A DNA stretch of 64,000 bases from Plotosus lineatus. Its lineage: Eukaryota; Chordata; Actinopteri; Siluriformes; Plotosidae. Below, one piece after another: positions 44,389 to 53,842 of the stretch; position 1 is the stretch's first letter; every line of letters starts with the position of its first letter. The stretch covers positions 76,436,550-76,500,549 of the forward strand of contig CM045729.1 in the NCBI GenBank assembly GCA_024760905.1, given 5' to 3'. A program made the translations under genes and the position numbers. The notes beneath the pieces were generated by a model. It saw only the letters and a program-made list of their open reading frames with translations. It was not told where the DNA came from and made no database searches.

Positions 44389-45524
44389 ACTCTGTTTCTC
44401 TGCTGTGCCAACCTGTATAGATCATTTTCTCCCTCTTTACTATCCAACCTATCATACAAGTCATCATACGCCCTCTGTTTGGCCTTAGCCACTGCTACTT
44501 TCGCCTTATGCGGTGTCTCCCTGTACTCGTGTTTACTCTCTTCGGTCCTCTCTATGTCCCACTTCTTCTTAGATAACCTCTTCTTTTGTACACACTCCTG
44601 CACTTCCTCATTCCATAACCAAGTCTCCTTATCTCCTCTCTTTCCAGATGACACACCAAGTATTCTTCTACCTGTCTTCCTGATCACATTATCTGTAGTT
44701 GTCCAGTCATCTGGAAGCACTTCCTGACCACCCAAAGCCTGTTTAAACTCCTCCTTGAAGACAACACAACACTCCTCCTTTTTCAGCTCCCACCACTTTG
44801 TCTTCTGCTCTGCCTTTGCCTTCTTCACCTTCCTCGCCATTAGTGTCATCCTGCACACCACCATCCTATGCTGTTTGGCAACACTCTCGCCCACTACTAC
44901 TTTGCAGTCACTGACTTCCTTCAAATTACATTGCCTGCACAAGATGTAGTCTACTTGTGTGCTCCTACCTCCACTTTTATAAGTCACCCTGTGCTCCTGT
45001 CTCTTCTGGAAGAACGTATTTACCACAGCAATTTTCATCCTTTTTGTAAAATTTACCAACATCTGTCCTTCTGCGTTTCTGTCCTGGATACCAAACCTGC
45101 GCATCACTTCCTCGTCCCCTCTGTTGCCTGCACCAACATGTCCATTGAAGTCTGCCCCAATGACTACTCTTTCATCTAACACACTCCAGAATCTCTCCTT
45201 CTCTTTTAGCTCACATCCTGCCTGTGAGGCATAAGCACTAACAACATTGAACATCATGCCTTTAATTTCTAACTTGAGACTCATCACTCTGCCTGACACT
45301 CTTTTCACTTCGAGAACATTCCTGACAAACTCCTCCTTCCAGATGACTCCTACTCCATTTCTCTTCCCAGCCACACCATGAAAAAACAGCTTAAACCCTG
45401 CTCCTATGCTTCTAGCCTTGCTGCCTTTCCACCTGGTCTCTTGAACACACAGTATGTTCACCGTCCTCCTCTGCTTCATGTCAGCCAGCTCTCTACCTTT
45501 TCCTGTCATAGTTCCAACATTCAA
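44385..45524 (-). CDS. RTE copy F: endonuclease and linker, long open frame
   Basis: This is the longest unbroken endonuclease frame in the window (379 codons). It opens with MNVGTMTGKGRELADM, then NILCVQETRWKGSKA (catalytic Glu), NGVGVIWKEEFVRNV, VVSAYASQAG and VVIGADFNGHVGAGN (GADFN), STQVDYILCRQC and VAKQHRMVVCRM (final His). The linker follows to DLYDRLDSKEGENDLYRLAQQ. The upstream leader with Arg-rich codons lies before the first Met of this frame. All endonuclease motifs look intact. The RT frame that follows (44116-44388) is shifted, so it would make only an endonuclease. Confidence 0.75.
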   Translation of the reverse strand: MNVGTMTGKGRELADMKQRRTVNILCVQETRWKGSKARSIGAGFKLFFHGVAGKRNGVGVIWKEEFVRNVLEVKRVSGRVMSLKLEIKGMMFNVVSAYASQAGCELKEKERFWSVLDERVVIGADFNGHVGAGNRGDEEVMRRFGIQDRNAEGQMLVNFTKRMKIAVVNTFFQKRQEHRVTYKSGGRSTQVDYILCRQCNLKEVSDCKVVVGESVAKQHRMVVCRMTLMARKVKKAKAEQKTKWWELKKEECCVVFKEEFKQALGGQEVLPDDWTTTDNVIRKTGRRILGVSSGKRGDKETWLWNEEVQECVQKKRLSKKKWDIERTEESKHEYRETPHKAKVAVAKAKQRAYDDLYDRLDSKEGENDLYRLAQQRNRV

Positions 45525-45845
45525 AGTCCCTACTTTCAGTTCTAGACTCCTGCCTTTCCTCTTCTCTCTCTGCCTACGGACACACCTCCCGCCTCTCCTT
45601 CTTCGGCGTCTTCGACCAACAGTTGTCCAATTTCCACCAGCACCCTGTTGGTTAACAGCACTGATGGCGGTCGTTGTTAACCCGGGCCTCGACCGATCCG
45701 GTATGAATTTTCTTGATATGACTCATAAATGTTTGGCATTGGTTTTACGTCGGATTCTCTTCCTGACAAAACCCTCTGCATTTCTCCTGGCTTGGGACCA
45801 GCGTAAGGGAGAGACACTGGCTTGTGCCCCTCCCTCATGGCTGCA

Positions 45846-45849
<4 letters not shown>

Positions 45850-45891
<42 letters not shown>
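45850..45891. repeat. (TA)n microsatellite left of the palindrome
   Basis: About 21 TA units between the 5' end of RTE copy F and the palindrome. Confidence 0.95.
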
Positions 45892-45894
<3 letters not shown>

Positions 45895-46033
45895 AAAATA
45901 AAAGGACAGGACAAAGACTTTCTATTGAAACTCCATTTATCACTACAGATCTGTTTCACCACCCCTCGAAACAGATCTGTAGTGATAAATGGAGTTTCAA
46001 TAGAAAGTCTTTGTCCTGTCCTTTTATTTTTGT
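45892..46033. repeat. perfect palindrome: 66-bp arms, 10-nt loop
   Basis: Positions 45892-45957 are the exact reverse complement of 45968-46033, with the loop ACCACCCCTC between. I compared the arms base by base and found no mismatch. It lies between two TA arrays (45850-45891 and 46070-46101). A transcript would fold into one long hairpin. It may be a foldback DNA element using TA targets, a recent inverted duplication, or an assembly or library artefact. Confidence 0.95.
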
Positions 46034-46066
46034 TTATTTGCTCTACCAAAAAGTATTGAGCAGAAA

Positions 46067-46069
<3 letters not shown>

Positions 46070-46101
<32 letters not shown>
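46070..46101. repeat. (TA)n microsatellite right of the palindrome
   Basis: About 16 TA units directly before the Tigger-like terminus. Confidence 0.95.
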
Positions 46102-46106
<5 letters not shown>

Positions 46107-46495
46107 GTCAGCCCTCAAATTACGTACACCCCTGTGTATGAAATCCCTGGATTACAAAAAACATTTTCCTGAGTTTCCGTCCTCGAGATACGAAACAACC
46201 CCCTCTAACGAAAGGAAATTCAAAATTTAACCGCACCAATCAAAATTTCACATGACGCACGAGTTGCTCTCTCATTGGCTGTCTCTAAACATCCCGCCCG
46301 CTGGCCTCCCAGATAGAGACTGAACGAAGATTCACTCATTTGTTTTTTATGTTGTTTTAATTCAGTAAATGTTTAATAAATGTGGGCGCATTTGAGCTCA
46401 TCTGGAATTCCGATCCCTCAAGGAATCAAATTAAAGTTTAGTTTGTCAAGCAGGGAATGTGCTTTGAATTCACCTGCGTGTGCGCGAGAGTGAGT

Positions 46496-46548
<53 letters not shown>
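46496..46548. repeat. (GA)n microsatellite
   Basis: About 25 GA units with one AAAG interruption, inside the Tigger-like element. Confidence 0.95.
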
Positions 46549-46552
<4 letters not shown>

Positions 46553-46685
46553 AAACTTTTGTTTTTAGTTTAGTTTTTTTAATTGTATTAATTCAGTACC
46601 TGGTCAAGCAGGGAATGCGCATTGAATTCTAGGTCTTGTGGGCGTGGCCCGCAATGCTAGAAGAAACATGTGCATTGTAATGCAT

Positions 46686-46690
46686 CTGTG

Positions 46691-46767
<77 letters not shown>

Positions 46768-46778
46768 TAGAGAGAGAG

Positions 46779-46816
<38 letters not shown>
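46686..46816. repeat. (TG)n-(GA)n-(TG)n compound microsatellite
   Basis: TG units to about 46751, GA units to about 46780, then TG units to 46816, inside the Tigger-like element. Confidence 0.95.
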
Positions 46817-46818
<2 letters not shown>

Positions 46819-46971
46819 ATAAAAAATGTTTAATAATGGTTAAAAACATGTGAATAAAATGGTTTAATATGTTAATAAAATATTGAAATGGTTTAATAAA
46901 TAATTTTCTTTTACTTTTAACACATATTTCCTACAAAGTTGGTGTACTTTTATCATTTTTAAAGGGTTTAT

Positions 46972-46989
46972 GGGGTTTATCCAGTCCAA
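46972..46989. repeat. target-site duplication, left, of RTE copy G
   Basis: GGGGTTTATCCAGTCCAA recurs exactly at 50142-50159. The 18-bp match fixes both ends of copy G. Confidence 0.95.
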
Positions 46990-47125
46990 TGCAGCCATGA
47001 GGTGGGGGGGTGGGGGGGGGGGGCACTAAGAGGTGTCTCTTCCCCTCACGCCGGTCCCAAGCCAGGAGAAATGCAGAGGGTTTTGTCAGGAAGAGAATCC
47101 GACGTAAAACCAATGCCAAACATTT

Positions 47126-48013
47126 ATGATGCAAATCAGAAGTATTACCCCCATACCGGATCGGTCGAGGCCCGGGTTAACAACGACCGCCATCAGTGCT
47201 GTCAATCAACAGGGTGCTGATGGAAATTGGACTACTGTTGGTCGAAGACGTCGAAGAAGGAGAGGTGGGAGGCGTGTCCGTAGGCAGAGAGAGAAGAGGA
47301 AAGGCATGAGTCTAGGACTGAGAGTGGGGACTTTGAATGTTGGAACTGTGCAAAGAAAAGGTAGAGAGCTGGCTGACATGATGCAGAGGAGGAAGGTAGA
47401 CATACTGTGTGTTCAGGAGACCAGGTGGAAAGGTAGCAAAGCTAAAAGCTTAGGAGCAGGGTTTAAGCTATTTTATCATGGTGTGGATGGGAAGAGAAAT
47501 GGAGTTGGAGTCATCTTGAAGGAGGAGTTTGTCAGGAATGTTCTAAAAGTGAAAAGAGTGTCAGACAGAGTGATGAGTCTCAAGGTAGAAATTGAAGGTG
47601 TGATGTTCAATGTTGTTAGTGATTATGCCCCACAGGCAGGATGTGAGCTAGAAGAGAAAGAGAGATTCTGGAGTGACGTAGATGAAGTGATGCAGAGTAC
47701 CCCCAGAGGTGAAAGAGTGGTCATTGGTGCAGACTTCAATGGACATGTTGGTGCAGGCAACAGAAGGGACAAGGAAGTGATGGGCAGGTTTGGTATCCAG
47801 GACAGGAACGCAGAAGGACAGATGTTGATAGATTTTGCAAAAAGGGTGGAAATGGCTGTGGTGAATACTTTCTTCCAGAAGAAACAGGAGCATAGGGTGA
47901 CTTATAAAAGCGGAGGTAGGAGCACACAGGTAGACTACAGCTTGTGCAGGCGATGTAATTTGAAGGAAGTCAGCGACTGCAAAGTCATAGTGGGTGAGAG
48001 TGTTGCCAAATAG
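47126..48013 (+). CDS. RTE copy G: endonuclease
   Basis: This 295-codon frame has an Arg-rich leader (GRRRRRRRGGRRVRR), RVGTLNVGTV, DILCVQETRWKGSKA with the catalytic Glu, NGVGVILKEEF, VVIGADFNGHVGAGN, a FFQKKQEHRVTYKS block and STQVDYSLCRR. It ends SVAK* because CAG in the VAKQHRM motif has become TAG. The His of that motif is thus cut off, so the fragment should be inactive without readthrough. The next frame (48023-48514) is in the same register. Confidence 0.85.
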   Translation: MMQIRSITPIPDRSRPGLTTTAISAVNQQGADGNWTTVGRRRRRRRGGRRVRRQREKRKGMSLGLRVGTLNVGTVQRKGRELADMMQRRKVDILCVQETRWKGSKAKSLGAGFKLFYHGVDGKRNGVGVILKEEFVRNVLKVKRVSDRVMSLKVEIEGVMFNVVSDYAPQAGCELEEKERFWSDVDEVMQSTPRGERVVIGADFNGHVGAGNRRDKEVMGRFGIQDRNAEGQMLIDFAKRVEMAVVNTFFQKKQEHRVTYKSGGRSTQVDYSLCRRCNLKEVSDCKVIVGESVAK

Positions 48014-48022
48014 CATAGGATA

Positions 48023-48514
48023 ATGGGGTGCAGGATGACTCTGATGGTGAAAAAGGCAAAGGCAGAGCAGAAGACAAAGTGGTGGAAGCTAAAAAAGGAA
48101 GAGTGTCGTGTTGTCTTCAAAGAGGAGTTAAAACAGGCTTTGGGTGGCCAGGAAGTGCTTCCAAATGACTGGACAACCACAGCAAATGTAATCAGGGACA
48201 CAGGTAGGAGAGTACTTGGTGGGTCCTCTGGAAGGAAAGTAGATAAGGAGACTTGGTGGTGGAATAAGGAAGTGCCGGAGTGTTTACAAAGGAAGAAGTT
48301 AGCTAAGAAGAAGTGGGACATTGAGAGGACCGAAGAGAGTAAACAGGAGTACAGGGAGACACCGCATAAGGCGAAAGTAGCAGTGGCTAAGGCCAAACAG
48401 AGGGCGTATGATGACTTGTATGATAGGTTGGATAGTAAAGAGGGAGAAAATGATCTATACAGGTTGGCACAGCAGAGAAACAGAGTGGGAAGGACGTGCA
48501 GCAAGTTAGATTGA
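48023..48514 (+). pseudogene. RTE copy G: endonuclease C-terminus and linker
   Basis: The frame is in the same register as the endonuclease, after the nonsense codon. It reads CRMTLMVKKAKAEQKTKWWKLKK, VVFKEELKQALGGQEVLPNDW, KETWWWNKEV, KKKWDIERTEESKQEYRE and DLYDRLDSKEGENDLYRLAQQ, then goes out of frame at RVGRTCSKLD because one base is missing near 48486. Confidence 0.8.
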
Positions 48515-49653
48515 TAAAGGACAGAGAGGGAAATGTATTGACTGATGACAGAAGTGTGCAGGGAAGATGGAAAGAGTACTTTGAAGAGCTGATGAATGAG
48601 GAAAATGAGAGAGAAAAAATAGTAGAAGAGGTGACCATTGAGGAGCAGGATGTAGCAAAGATCAGTAAGGGTGAAGTGAGAAGGGCATTGAAGAGGATGA
48701 AGAATGGAAAGGCAGTTGGTCCTGATGATATACCTGGGGAGGTATGGAAGTGTCTAGGAGAGATAGCCGTAGATTTTCTGACAAGAACATTCAACAAGGT
48801 ACTAGAGAGTGAGCAGATGCCGGAGGAGTGGAGGAGAAGTGTGCTGGTGCCCATTTTTAAGAACAAGGGAGACGTGCAGAGTTGTGGCAACTACAGAGGG
48901 ATAAAGTTGATGAGCCATATGATGAAGTTATGGGAAAGAATAGTGGAAGCTAGACTAAGGGCAGAGGTCAGCATTTGTGAACAACAGTTTGGTTTAATGC
49001 CAGGAAAGAGCACCACAGATGCAATGTTTGCTTTGAGGATGTTAGAGAAGTACAGAGAAGGTCAGAGGGAGCTACATTGTGCCTTTGTGGATCTGGAAAA
49101 AGCATATGACAGGGTGCCAAGAGAAGAACTGTGGTATTGCATGAGGAAGTCTGGAGTGGCAGAGAAGTATGTAAGAGTGGTGCAGGACATGTATGAGAGA
49201 TGTAAGACAGTGGTGAGGTGTGCTGTCGGTGTGACCGACGAATTCAAGGTGGAGGTGGGACTGCATCAAGGGTCAGCTCTGAGCCCCTTCCTGTTTGCTC
49301 TGGTGATGGACAGGCTGACAGACGAGGTGAGACAAGAATCTCCATGGACTATGATGTTTGCAGATGACATTGTGATCTGTAGTGAGAGCAGAGAACAAGT
49401 GCAGGAAAATCTAGAGAGGTGGAGGTATGCCCTGGAAAGGAGAGGAATGAAGGTTAGCCTCAGAAAATCAGAATACATGTGTATGAATGAGAAGGACCCA
49501 GGAGGAACGGTGATGTTACAGGGAGCAGAGATAATGAAGGTGGAGGATTTTAAGTACTTAGGCTCAACAATCCAAAGCAATGGAGAGTGTGGAAATGAGG
49601 TGAAGAAGCGTGTGCAGGCAGACTGGAATGGTTGGAGAAAGTGTCCGATGTGA
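48496..49653 (+). CDS. RTE copy G: reverse transcriptase
   Basis: This 385-codon frame carries the whole [108 protein letters not shown] at 49357-49374 with both Asp codons (GAT GAC), and YLGSTIQSNGE. It ends KCPM* by a one-base loss near 49640. The catalytic core looks functional. The C-terminal part is in the next frame (49632-50111). Confidence 0.9.
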   Translation: MQQVRLIKDREGNVLTDDRSVQGRWKEYFEELMNEENEREKIVEEVTIEEQDVAKISKGEVRRALKRMKNGKAVGPDDIPGEVWKCLGEIAVDFLTRTFNKVLESEQMPEEWRRSVLVPIFKNKGDVQSCGNYRGIKLMSHMMKLWERIVEARLRAEVSICEQQFGLMPGKSTTDAMFALRMLEKYREGQRELHCAFVDLEKAYDRVPREELWYCMRKSGVAEKYVRVVQDMYERCKTVVRCAVGVTDEFKVEVGLHQGSALSPFLFALVMDRLTDEVRQESPWTMMFADDIVICSESREQVQENLERWRYALERRGMKVSLRKSEYMCMNEKDPGGTVMLQGAEIMKVEDFKYLGSTIQSNGECGNEVKKRVQADWNGWRKCPM

Positions 49654-50111
49654 TGTGCGATAGGAGAGTGTCAGCAAGAATGAAGGGAAAAGTGTACAAG
49701 ACGGTGGTGAGGCCAGCGATGTTGTATGGCTTAGAAACAGTGGCGCTGAGGAAAAGGCAGGAGGCAGAGCTCGAGGTCGTGGAGATGAAAATGTTGAGGT
49801 TCTCTCTGGGAGTAACGAGGATGGATCGGATCAGAAATGAGTATATCAGAGGGACAGCCCACGTAAGATGTTTTGAAGACAAAGTCAGAGAGGCTAGATT
49901 GAGATGGTTTGGACATGTACAGAGGAGGGATCATGAGTATATTGGCAGTAGGATGCTGAGGTTGGAACGACCAGGCAGAAGGCCTCGAGGAAGACCAAAG
50001 AAGAGATTTATGGATGTGGTGAAGGAAGACATGAAGGTCGTTGGAGTCAGAAAAGAAGATGCGGAGGACAGGGTGAGGTGGAGGCGGATGATTTGCTGTG
50101 GCGATCCCTGA
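49632..50111 (+). pseudogene. RTE copy G: C-terminal region
   Basis: The frame reads VSDVMCDRRVSARMKGKVYKT, MLYGLETVALRKRQE, GVTRMDRIRNEYIRG, RWFGHVQRRDHEYIG, RPRGRPKKRFMDVVKEDMK and ends RVRWRRMICCGDP*. This C-terminus is shared by all copies and overlaps the 3' signature, so the last codons are part of the sequence that the RTE-like SINE tail resembles. Confidence 0.85.
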
Positions 50112-50141
50112 AGGGAGCAGCCGAAAGTAAAAGAAGAAGAA

Positions 50142-50159
50142 GGGGTTTATCCAGTCCAA
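50142..50159. repeat. target-site duplication, right, of RTE copy G
   Basis: Exact repeat of 46972-46989, directly after the GAAGAAGAAG tail. Confidence 0.95.
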
Positions 50160-50275
50160 AGTCTGGAGCCTTGGAACAAATTAGGCGTTTCACATGTAAG
50201 ATGCAACCCCAACTTCCGAAATCCCCGCAATACAAAAAGGGCTATGGAACGGATTAATTTTGTAAGCTGGGGGCC

Positions 50276-50279
<4 letters not shown>

Positions 50280-50366
<87 letters not shown>
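50280..50366. repeat. (TA)n microsatellite
   Basis: About 43 TA units at the right end of the Tigger-like element. Confidence 0.95.
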
Positions 50367-50369
<3 letters not shown>

Positions 50370-50384
50370 TTTCTCTATTTTTTT

Positions 50385-50700
50385 GTCTTTGTACACGAAA
50401 CAAAATCTTTTTACGAAACCTGCCAAACACTCCAATTAAACATTCAAACGTGCCATTCAAACATTCAAACAATGCACGAGCTGCTCTCCCATTGACTATC
50501 TTCCATCTTGTCCCGTTGGTCTCCCATTGGCGAGGAGGGATGGCGCAGCTCCCTCTCATTGGCTATCTCCTCACATCCCGTCCCGCTGGCCTCACATTGG
50601 CTAGGAGGGGTGATGTGGCTCCCTCCCATGGACTATTATGGAGCTGCATCTCCTATAATGCTTTTCATGTCAAGGACAGAGTTACTGTTGTTTCATGAGT
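50385..50700. repeat. degenerate tandem repeats related to the Tigger-like interior
   Basis: The segment has repeated CTCCCATTGG/CTCTCATTGG and CGTCCCGCTGGCCTC motifs: CACGAGCTGCTCTCCCATTG, GTCCCGTTGGTCTCCCATTG, CTCCCTCTCATTGGCTATCT and CCGTCCCGCTGGCCTCACAT. They recur with a period of roughly 65-75 bp for about two and a half units. The same words occur in the Tigger-like element near 46257-46315, so it is probably a second copy of that family. Confidence 0.55.
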
Positions 50701-50810
50701 TTTTTGAGTCATTGCAACTTTATTTGTTGAAGAAGGCTTTTAACCTTCCATAAACATTTGGAAGATTATAACTCTGCTTTGAGGACATGGTCAACACACG
50801 AGCGCGCGCA

Positions 50811-50812
50811 CA

Positions 50813-50892
<80 letters not shown>
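50811..50892. repeat. (CA)n microsatellite
   Basis: About 40 CA units. Confidence 0.95.
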
Positions 50893-50894
<2 letters not shown>

Positions 50895-51013
50895 TGATTC
50901 CCAATTAATGTGAAAAGAATAAGCGGGATCGTGGCATGCGGTTGAGTGATATCGCAAAGGGATATGACCAAACCCATCTACCATCAGTACTATATTGAAG
51001 CAGAAGGAGGTCT

Positions 51014-51360
51014 TAAAAGATAAGATAAGATAAGATAAGATACAGCTTTATTAATCTCACAATGGAGAAATTCACTGTTACAAGCTCTTGAGGTACTATC
51101 AGTAGGGGGTGCAAAAATAGATACAAGTACAAACATACACACATACATATATATTATATAAGTAAATAAATAAATAGATACATAAATAGTATAAATTACT
51201 AAACAATAAAAGAAAAGAATGGAGCAACTTTATGTTTTCATAATTTTTCAAGGGTTTGGGGGTAGTATTGGGGGCCTTGGAGTTTACTATATATCTGTAT
51301 GTCCACCAGTGCAGTGCGTAAGATAGTTGTGGCAGCACAGCATCCCAGCATCTCACACTC
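51014..51360 (-). repeat. retroposon-like repeat with (AAGAT)n tail
   Basis: AAGAT units (51018-51041) are followed by CAGCTTTATTAATCTCACAA and GGAGAAATTCACTGTTACAA, a sequence that is very common in fish genomes. On the minus strand it would end in the (ATCTT)n tail. Its class is not known to me; a LINE 3' end is likely. Confidence 0.5.
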
Positions 51361-51439
51361 ACGGCATTCTACCACTACACTCAGTGGCTAGATACCGTCG
51401 CAGTAGCATCTCTTTTACAGTACAATTTTATATTCATTT

Positions 51440-51560
51440 ACTGTACACTGTTACCATGGATACCAAGTAGAAGTCCAATTCATTCGATGGCAATTCTACC
51501 AAGAAAGCAAGGAAGGCAATGTCATTGGAGACGAAGATGAACGTGAAAGTGAGAACTCCA
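51440..51560 (+). pseudogene. Tigger/pogo transposase N-terminal remnant
   Basis: After an ACCATGGATACCAAG start (51457) come codons SNSFDGNSTKKARKAMSLETKMNV, like the K.RK.LSLE.K..V start of the DNA-binding region in Tigger/pogo transposases. A stop interrupts it early. Beyond 51560 the similarity ends at a Gypsy fragment. It is short, so the call is tentative. Confidence 0.45.
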
Positions 51561-51665
51561 TCTCTCCCACTCCACGGTGTCTACTATTTTGAAGGACAAG
51601 GACTGTATTAAGGAAGCAGTTAAACCAGCCCCAATTAAATCAACTATCATCACAAAACAGGTGTG

Positions 51666-51857
51666 TCACAGGTTTATTTCGCATGTTGAAAGGATGTTTA
51701 GTGGTATATTGAAGGCTGTCTTCCACTCATTACCTTCAAGCATGAGGATGAGGTGGAAAGCATTCCACAGATCCAGCTTGGTAAATACCCTGGCTCCATG
51801 CAGTGGTTCAAAGGAAAAGTTGATCATAGGGAGAGGATAACTGTTACAAACAGTCAT
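51666..51857 (-). pseudogene. Gypsy copy 3: RT fragment
   Basis: This 63-codon frame has YPLPMINFSFEPLHGARVFTKLDLWNAFHLILMLEGNEWKTAFNIPL, which is motif 3 of Gypsy RT with the first catalytic Asp of [17 protein letters not shown] should follow but the sequence diverges. Confidence 0.8.
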
Positions 51858-52570
51858 ACTGTTGAGTCGCCAGTAGTCTATATGGGGCAGAGAGACTTGT
51901 CCTTCTTGAGAAAAAAGAATCCAGCACCAACAGAAGATAAAGAGGGCTGAATAATGCCAGCATCCAAAAGATTCACTTATAACCCTCTTTATGGCTTCAC
52001 TTTTTCATGTATACAGGTTGTACAGGTAGCTGCAGGGAAAAGATGCCCTTGGAAGGAGGTTGATGGTAAAATTAGAGGGGCAGTGAGGAGGCAGGGGCAA
52101 GGGATGCTGTCTGCTGAAAATCTCCCCCAGGTAATGGTATATGGCAGGGATGGAGGACAAATCCAGAGGCAATGTCACATTGGGTTGAGAAGTGGTCACT
52201 GTTGGCAGAACATAGACAGGAAGCATGGCAGAACGCACTCCATTTTGCAATCTGGTTCTATGTCCAGTCAAGCTGGGGATTGTGTTTATAGATCCAGGAG
52301 AGACCAAGGACCAAGTGAGAGGATGGGAACAGATAAGGCTTGAAGGTTTCCCAATTGTGACTGACCAAAAACAGCTCCAGGGAATAGTGCGATTAATCAC
52401 ATGATCCAAGTGATATCCATTAAGGGTGCTAGTTTGTAGAGCTTTGGGAAAGACCCCAGTGGGAATTCCCAGCTTCTACACAAGGGCCGCATCAACGGAT
52501 TGGACATGTTAACAATGCGGACCAACTTCTGGCTCCGGCAATACAGGGCACAATTTTTTGGCTTCTGTTT
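51690..52570 (-). mobile_element. Ty3/Gypsy fragment, copy 3 (protease to RT)
   Basis: On the minus strand it covers the end of protease (LGLSWIYKHNPQLDW near 52285-52250), the DLSSIPAIYHYLGEIF and LPLPPHCP linker (52135-52060), RT start (SVGAGFFF-like, 51920 region) and YPLPMINFSFEPLHGARVFTKLDLWNAFHL plus EGNEWKTAFNIPL (51845-51705). The element stops just after, in the RT palm. Several frames are used. The catalytic YLDD, integrase and LTRs are missing. Confidence 0.8.
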
Positions 52571-52599
52571 AAAATTTAAATAAATAAACAAACAAACAG

Positions 52600-52731
52600 A
52601 TTAATACATTCATTCATTCATTTTCTGTAACCGCTCAATCCTAATTACAGTCACAGGGAGGCTGGTGCCCATCCCAGCCGACTCCGGGCAAGGGCAGAGT
52701 ACACCCTGGACAACTTGCTAGCTCATTGCAG
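52600..52731 (+). repeat. dispersed teleost short repeat (unclassified), copy 8
   Basis: It starts with a CATT array (52607-52622), then TTTTCTGTAACCGCTCAATC, CAGGGAGGCTGGTGCCCATC, CCAGCCGACTCCGGGCAAGG, GTACACCCTGGACAACTTGC and CTCATTGCAGGGC. This is the best-preserved 5' part of the family in the window. Confidence 0.7.
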
Positions 52732-52856
52732 GGCAGAAGCATGCTGACGGCTATGTGGCCTTTCATAACCCAATTAGTGGCACTAAGGGGGCCATTGAGA
52801 ACCCCAAGCTTAGGATCAATGATTCAGCACCTTCACCACCAGGCCATCACTGCCCG
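52732..52856 (-). mobile_element. tRNA-derived SINE, head only
   Basis: On the minus strand it reads GGGCAGTGATGGCCTGGTGG, TGCTGAATCATTGATCC, a decayed B box (GGGGTTCTCA) and GGGTTATGAAAGGCCA. This is the head and first body part of the same SINE family as 40949-41303. The RTE-like tail is missing. It abuts the dispersed repeat copy 8. Confidence 0.65.
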
Positions 52857-52905
52857 ATAAATGAATAAATTATTTATATTTTATGAATATTTTTTTCAAG
52901 AACTA

Positions 52906-52906
<1 letters not shown>

Positions 52907-52969
<63 letters not shown>
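52907..52969. repeat. (CT)n microsatellite
   Basis: About 31 CT units. Confidence 0.95.
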
Positions 52970-52972
<3 letters not shown>

Positions 52973-53386
52973 AATGCAACTTCAGGCTGAACTCATTGTG
53001 GTCTCTTACTAGCAGTGATAGAGAATAAGCCATTGTAAGCAATAAAATGGGAATGGTAAATGCTGTAAAAAAAATAAATAAAAAAATACTGTATGAAGTC
53101 ATTTTTTAAATTATACTAATTTGTAATTCTGTAAAGAGCAAGATGAGTTTGCTGATTTTTGATTATTTTAATATATATTGTATCCAAAAAACAATTTTTA
53201 TTTGACAAGTCCAATGTGCTTTGTGAAGGCTGCCTTTGCCATGGCAACCTCATCATATGCTTCATAGTTCCTTCATGTTAATCCAACACCTGTTGTGCAT
53301 ATGCAGCTTCATCCAGTCTGGACCTACTCGGATGGATATACTTACTATATATAAATACCACACTGATTTTTAGAAGAAATATTGAG

Positions 53387-53390
<4 letters not shown>

Positions 53391-53460
<70 letters not shown>
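53391..53460. repeat. (CA)n microsatellite
   Basis: About 35 CA units. Confidence 0.95.
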
Positions 53461-53462
<2 letters not shown>

Positions 53463-53572
53463 TGTAAACCTTGCCAATAAAACCTGGAGAAAATGAACCC
53501 TTTTTTATTAATTTTTACTATCTGTATTTGGCAGCCAGTGACAGTAAGCATGACTAATGTTGTTACTGTTAT

Positions 53573-53575
<3 letters not shown>

Positions 53576-53612
<37 letters not shown>
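53576..53612. repeat. (TG)n microsatellite
   Basis: About 18 TG units. Confidence 0.95.
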
Positions 53613-53616
<4 letters not shown>

Positions 53617-53797
53617 CGCGCGTGTGTGTTCATGAGCATGTCTGACAGACAACCTGTCACTTGCAGCCCCGGATTCTCAGTTCGTGGAAACACCAGTCTT
53701 AAACCATTTTCATCGGTCAGCACAATCTCTAACGATTGACTCCCCCAAGCCCACACTTCCTTCTTGTTCCTGCTGAGACAGCATCTACTCTCACACC

Positions 53798-53801
<4 letters not shown>

Positions 53802-53840
<39 letters not shown>
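53802..53840. repeat. (CA)n microsatellite
   Basis: About 19 CA units. Confidence 0.95.

Positions 53841-53842
<2 letters not shown>

Larger units (their letters stand above)
46990..50141 (+). mobile_element. RTE-clade LINE (Expander/RTE-X-like), copy G, near full length
   Basis: This is the best copy in the window: 3152 bp between exact 18-bp target duplications. It starts TGCAGCCATGAGG, then a G run and the 5' region (GGTCCCAAGCCAGGAGAAAT). The coding region is in register from 47126 to 50111 apart from three lesions: TAG for CAG at 48011, a one-base loss near 48486 and a one-base loss near 49640. It ends with the 3' signature and a short GAAGAAGAAG tail. All catalytic motifs of endonuclease and RT are intact. 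It is young and probably has active relatives elsewhere in the genome. Confidence 0.95.
46105..50280. mobile_element. Tigger/pogo-like non-autonomous DNA transposon carrying RTE copy G
   Basis: The left end CAGTCAGCCCTCAAATTACG (46105) is matched in inverse by a GTAAGCTGGGGGCCGACT end (50262-50279), typical of Tigger-like inverted repeats. Both lie next to TA-rich DNA. Without the LINE the element is only about 1 kb, with no transposase frame. Its body includes a GA array, TG/GA arrays and CATTGGCTGTCTCT-type sequence near 46274. RTE G interrupts it at 46989/50142. Confidence 0.7.

Noticed and set aside
51014..51041. CRISPR-like or other regularly spaced array
   Set aside because: The AAGAT units are a simple tandem array with no spacers. 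No other spaced direct repeats were seen in the window.
53576..53840. TG and CA arrays as ends of an inverted-repeat element
   Set aside because: The inverse match is only the simple repeat itself; flanks do not pair.
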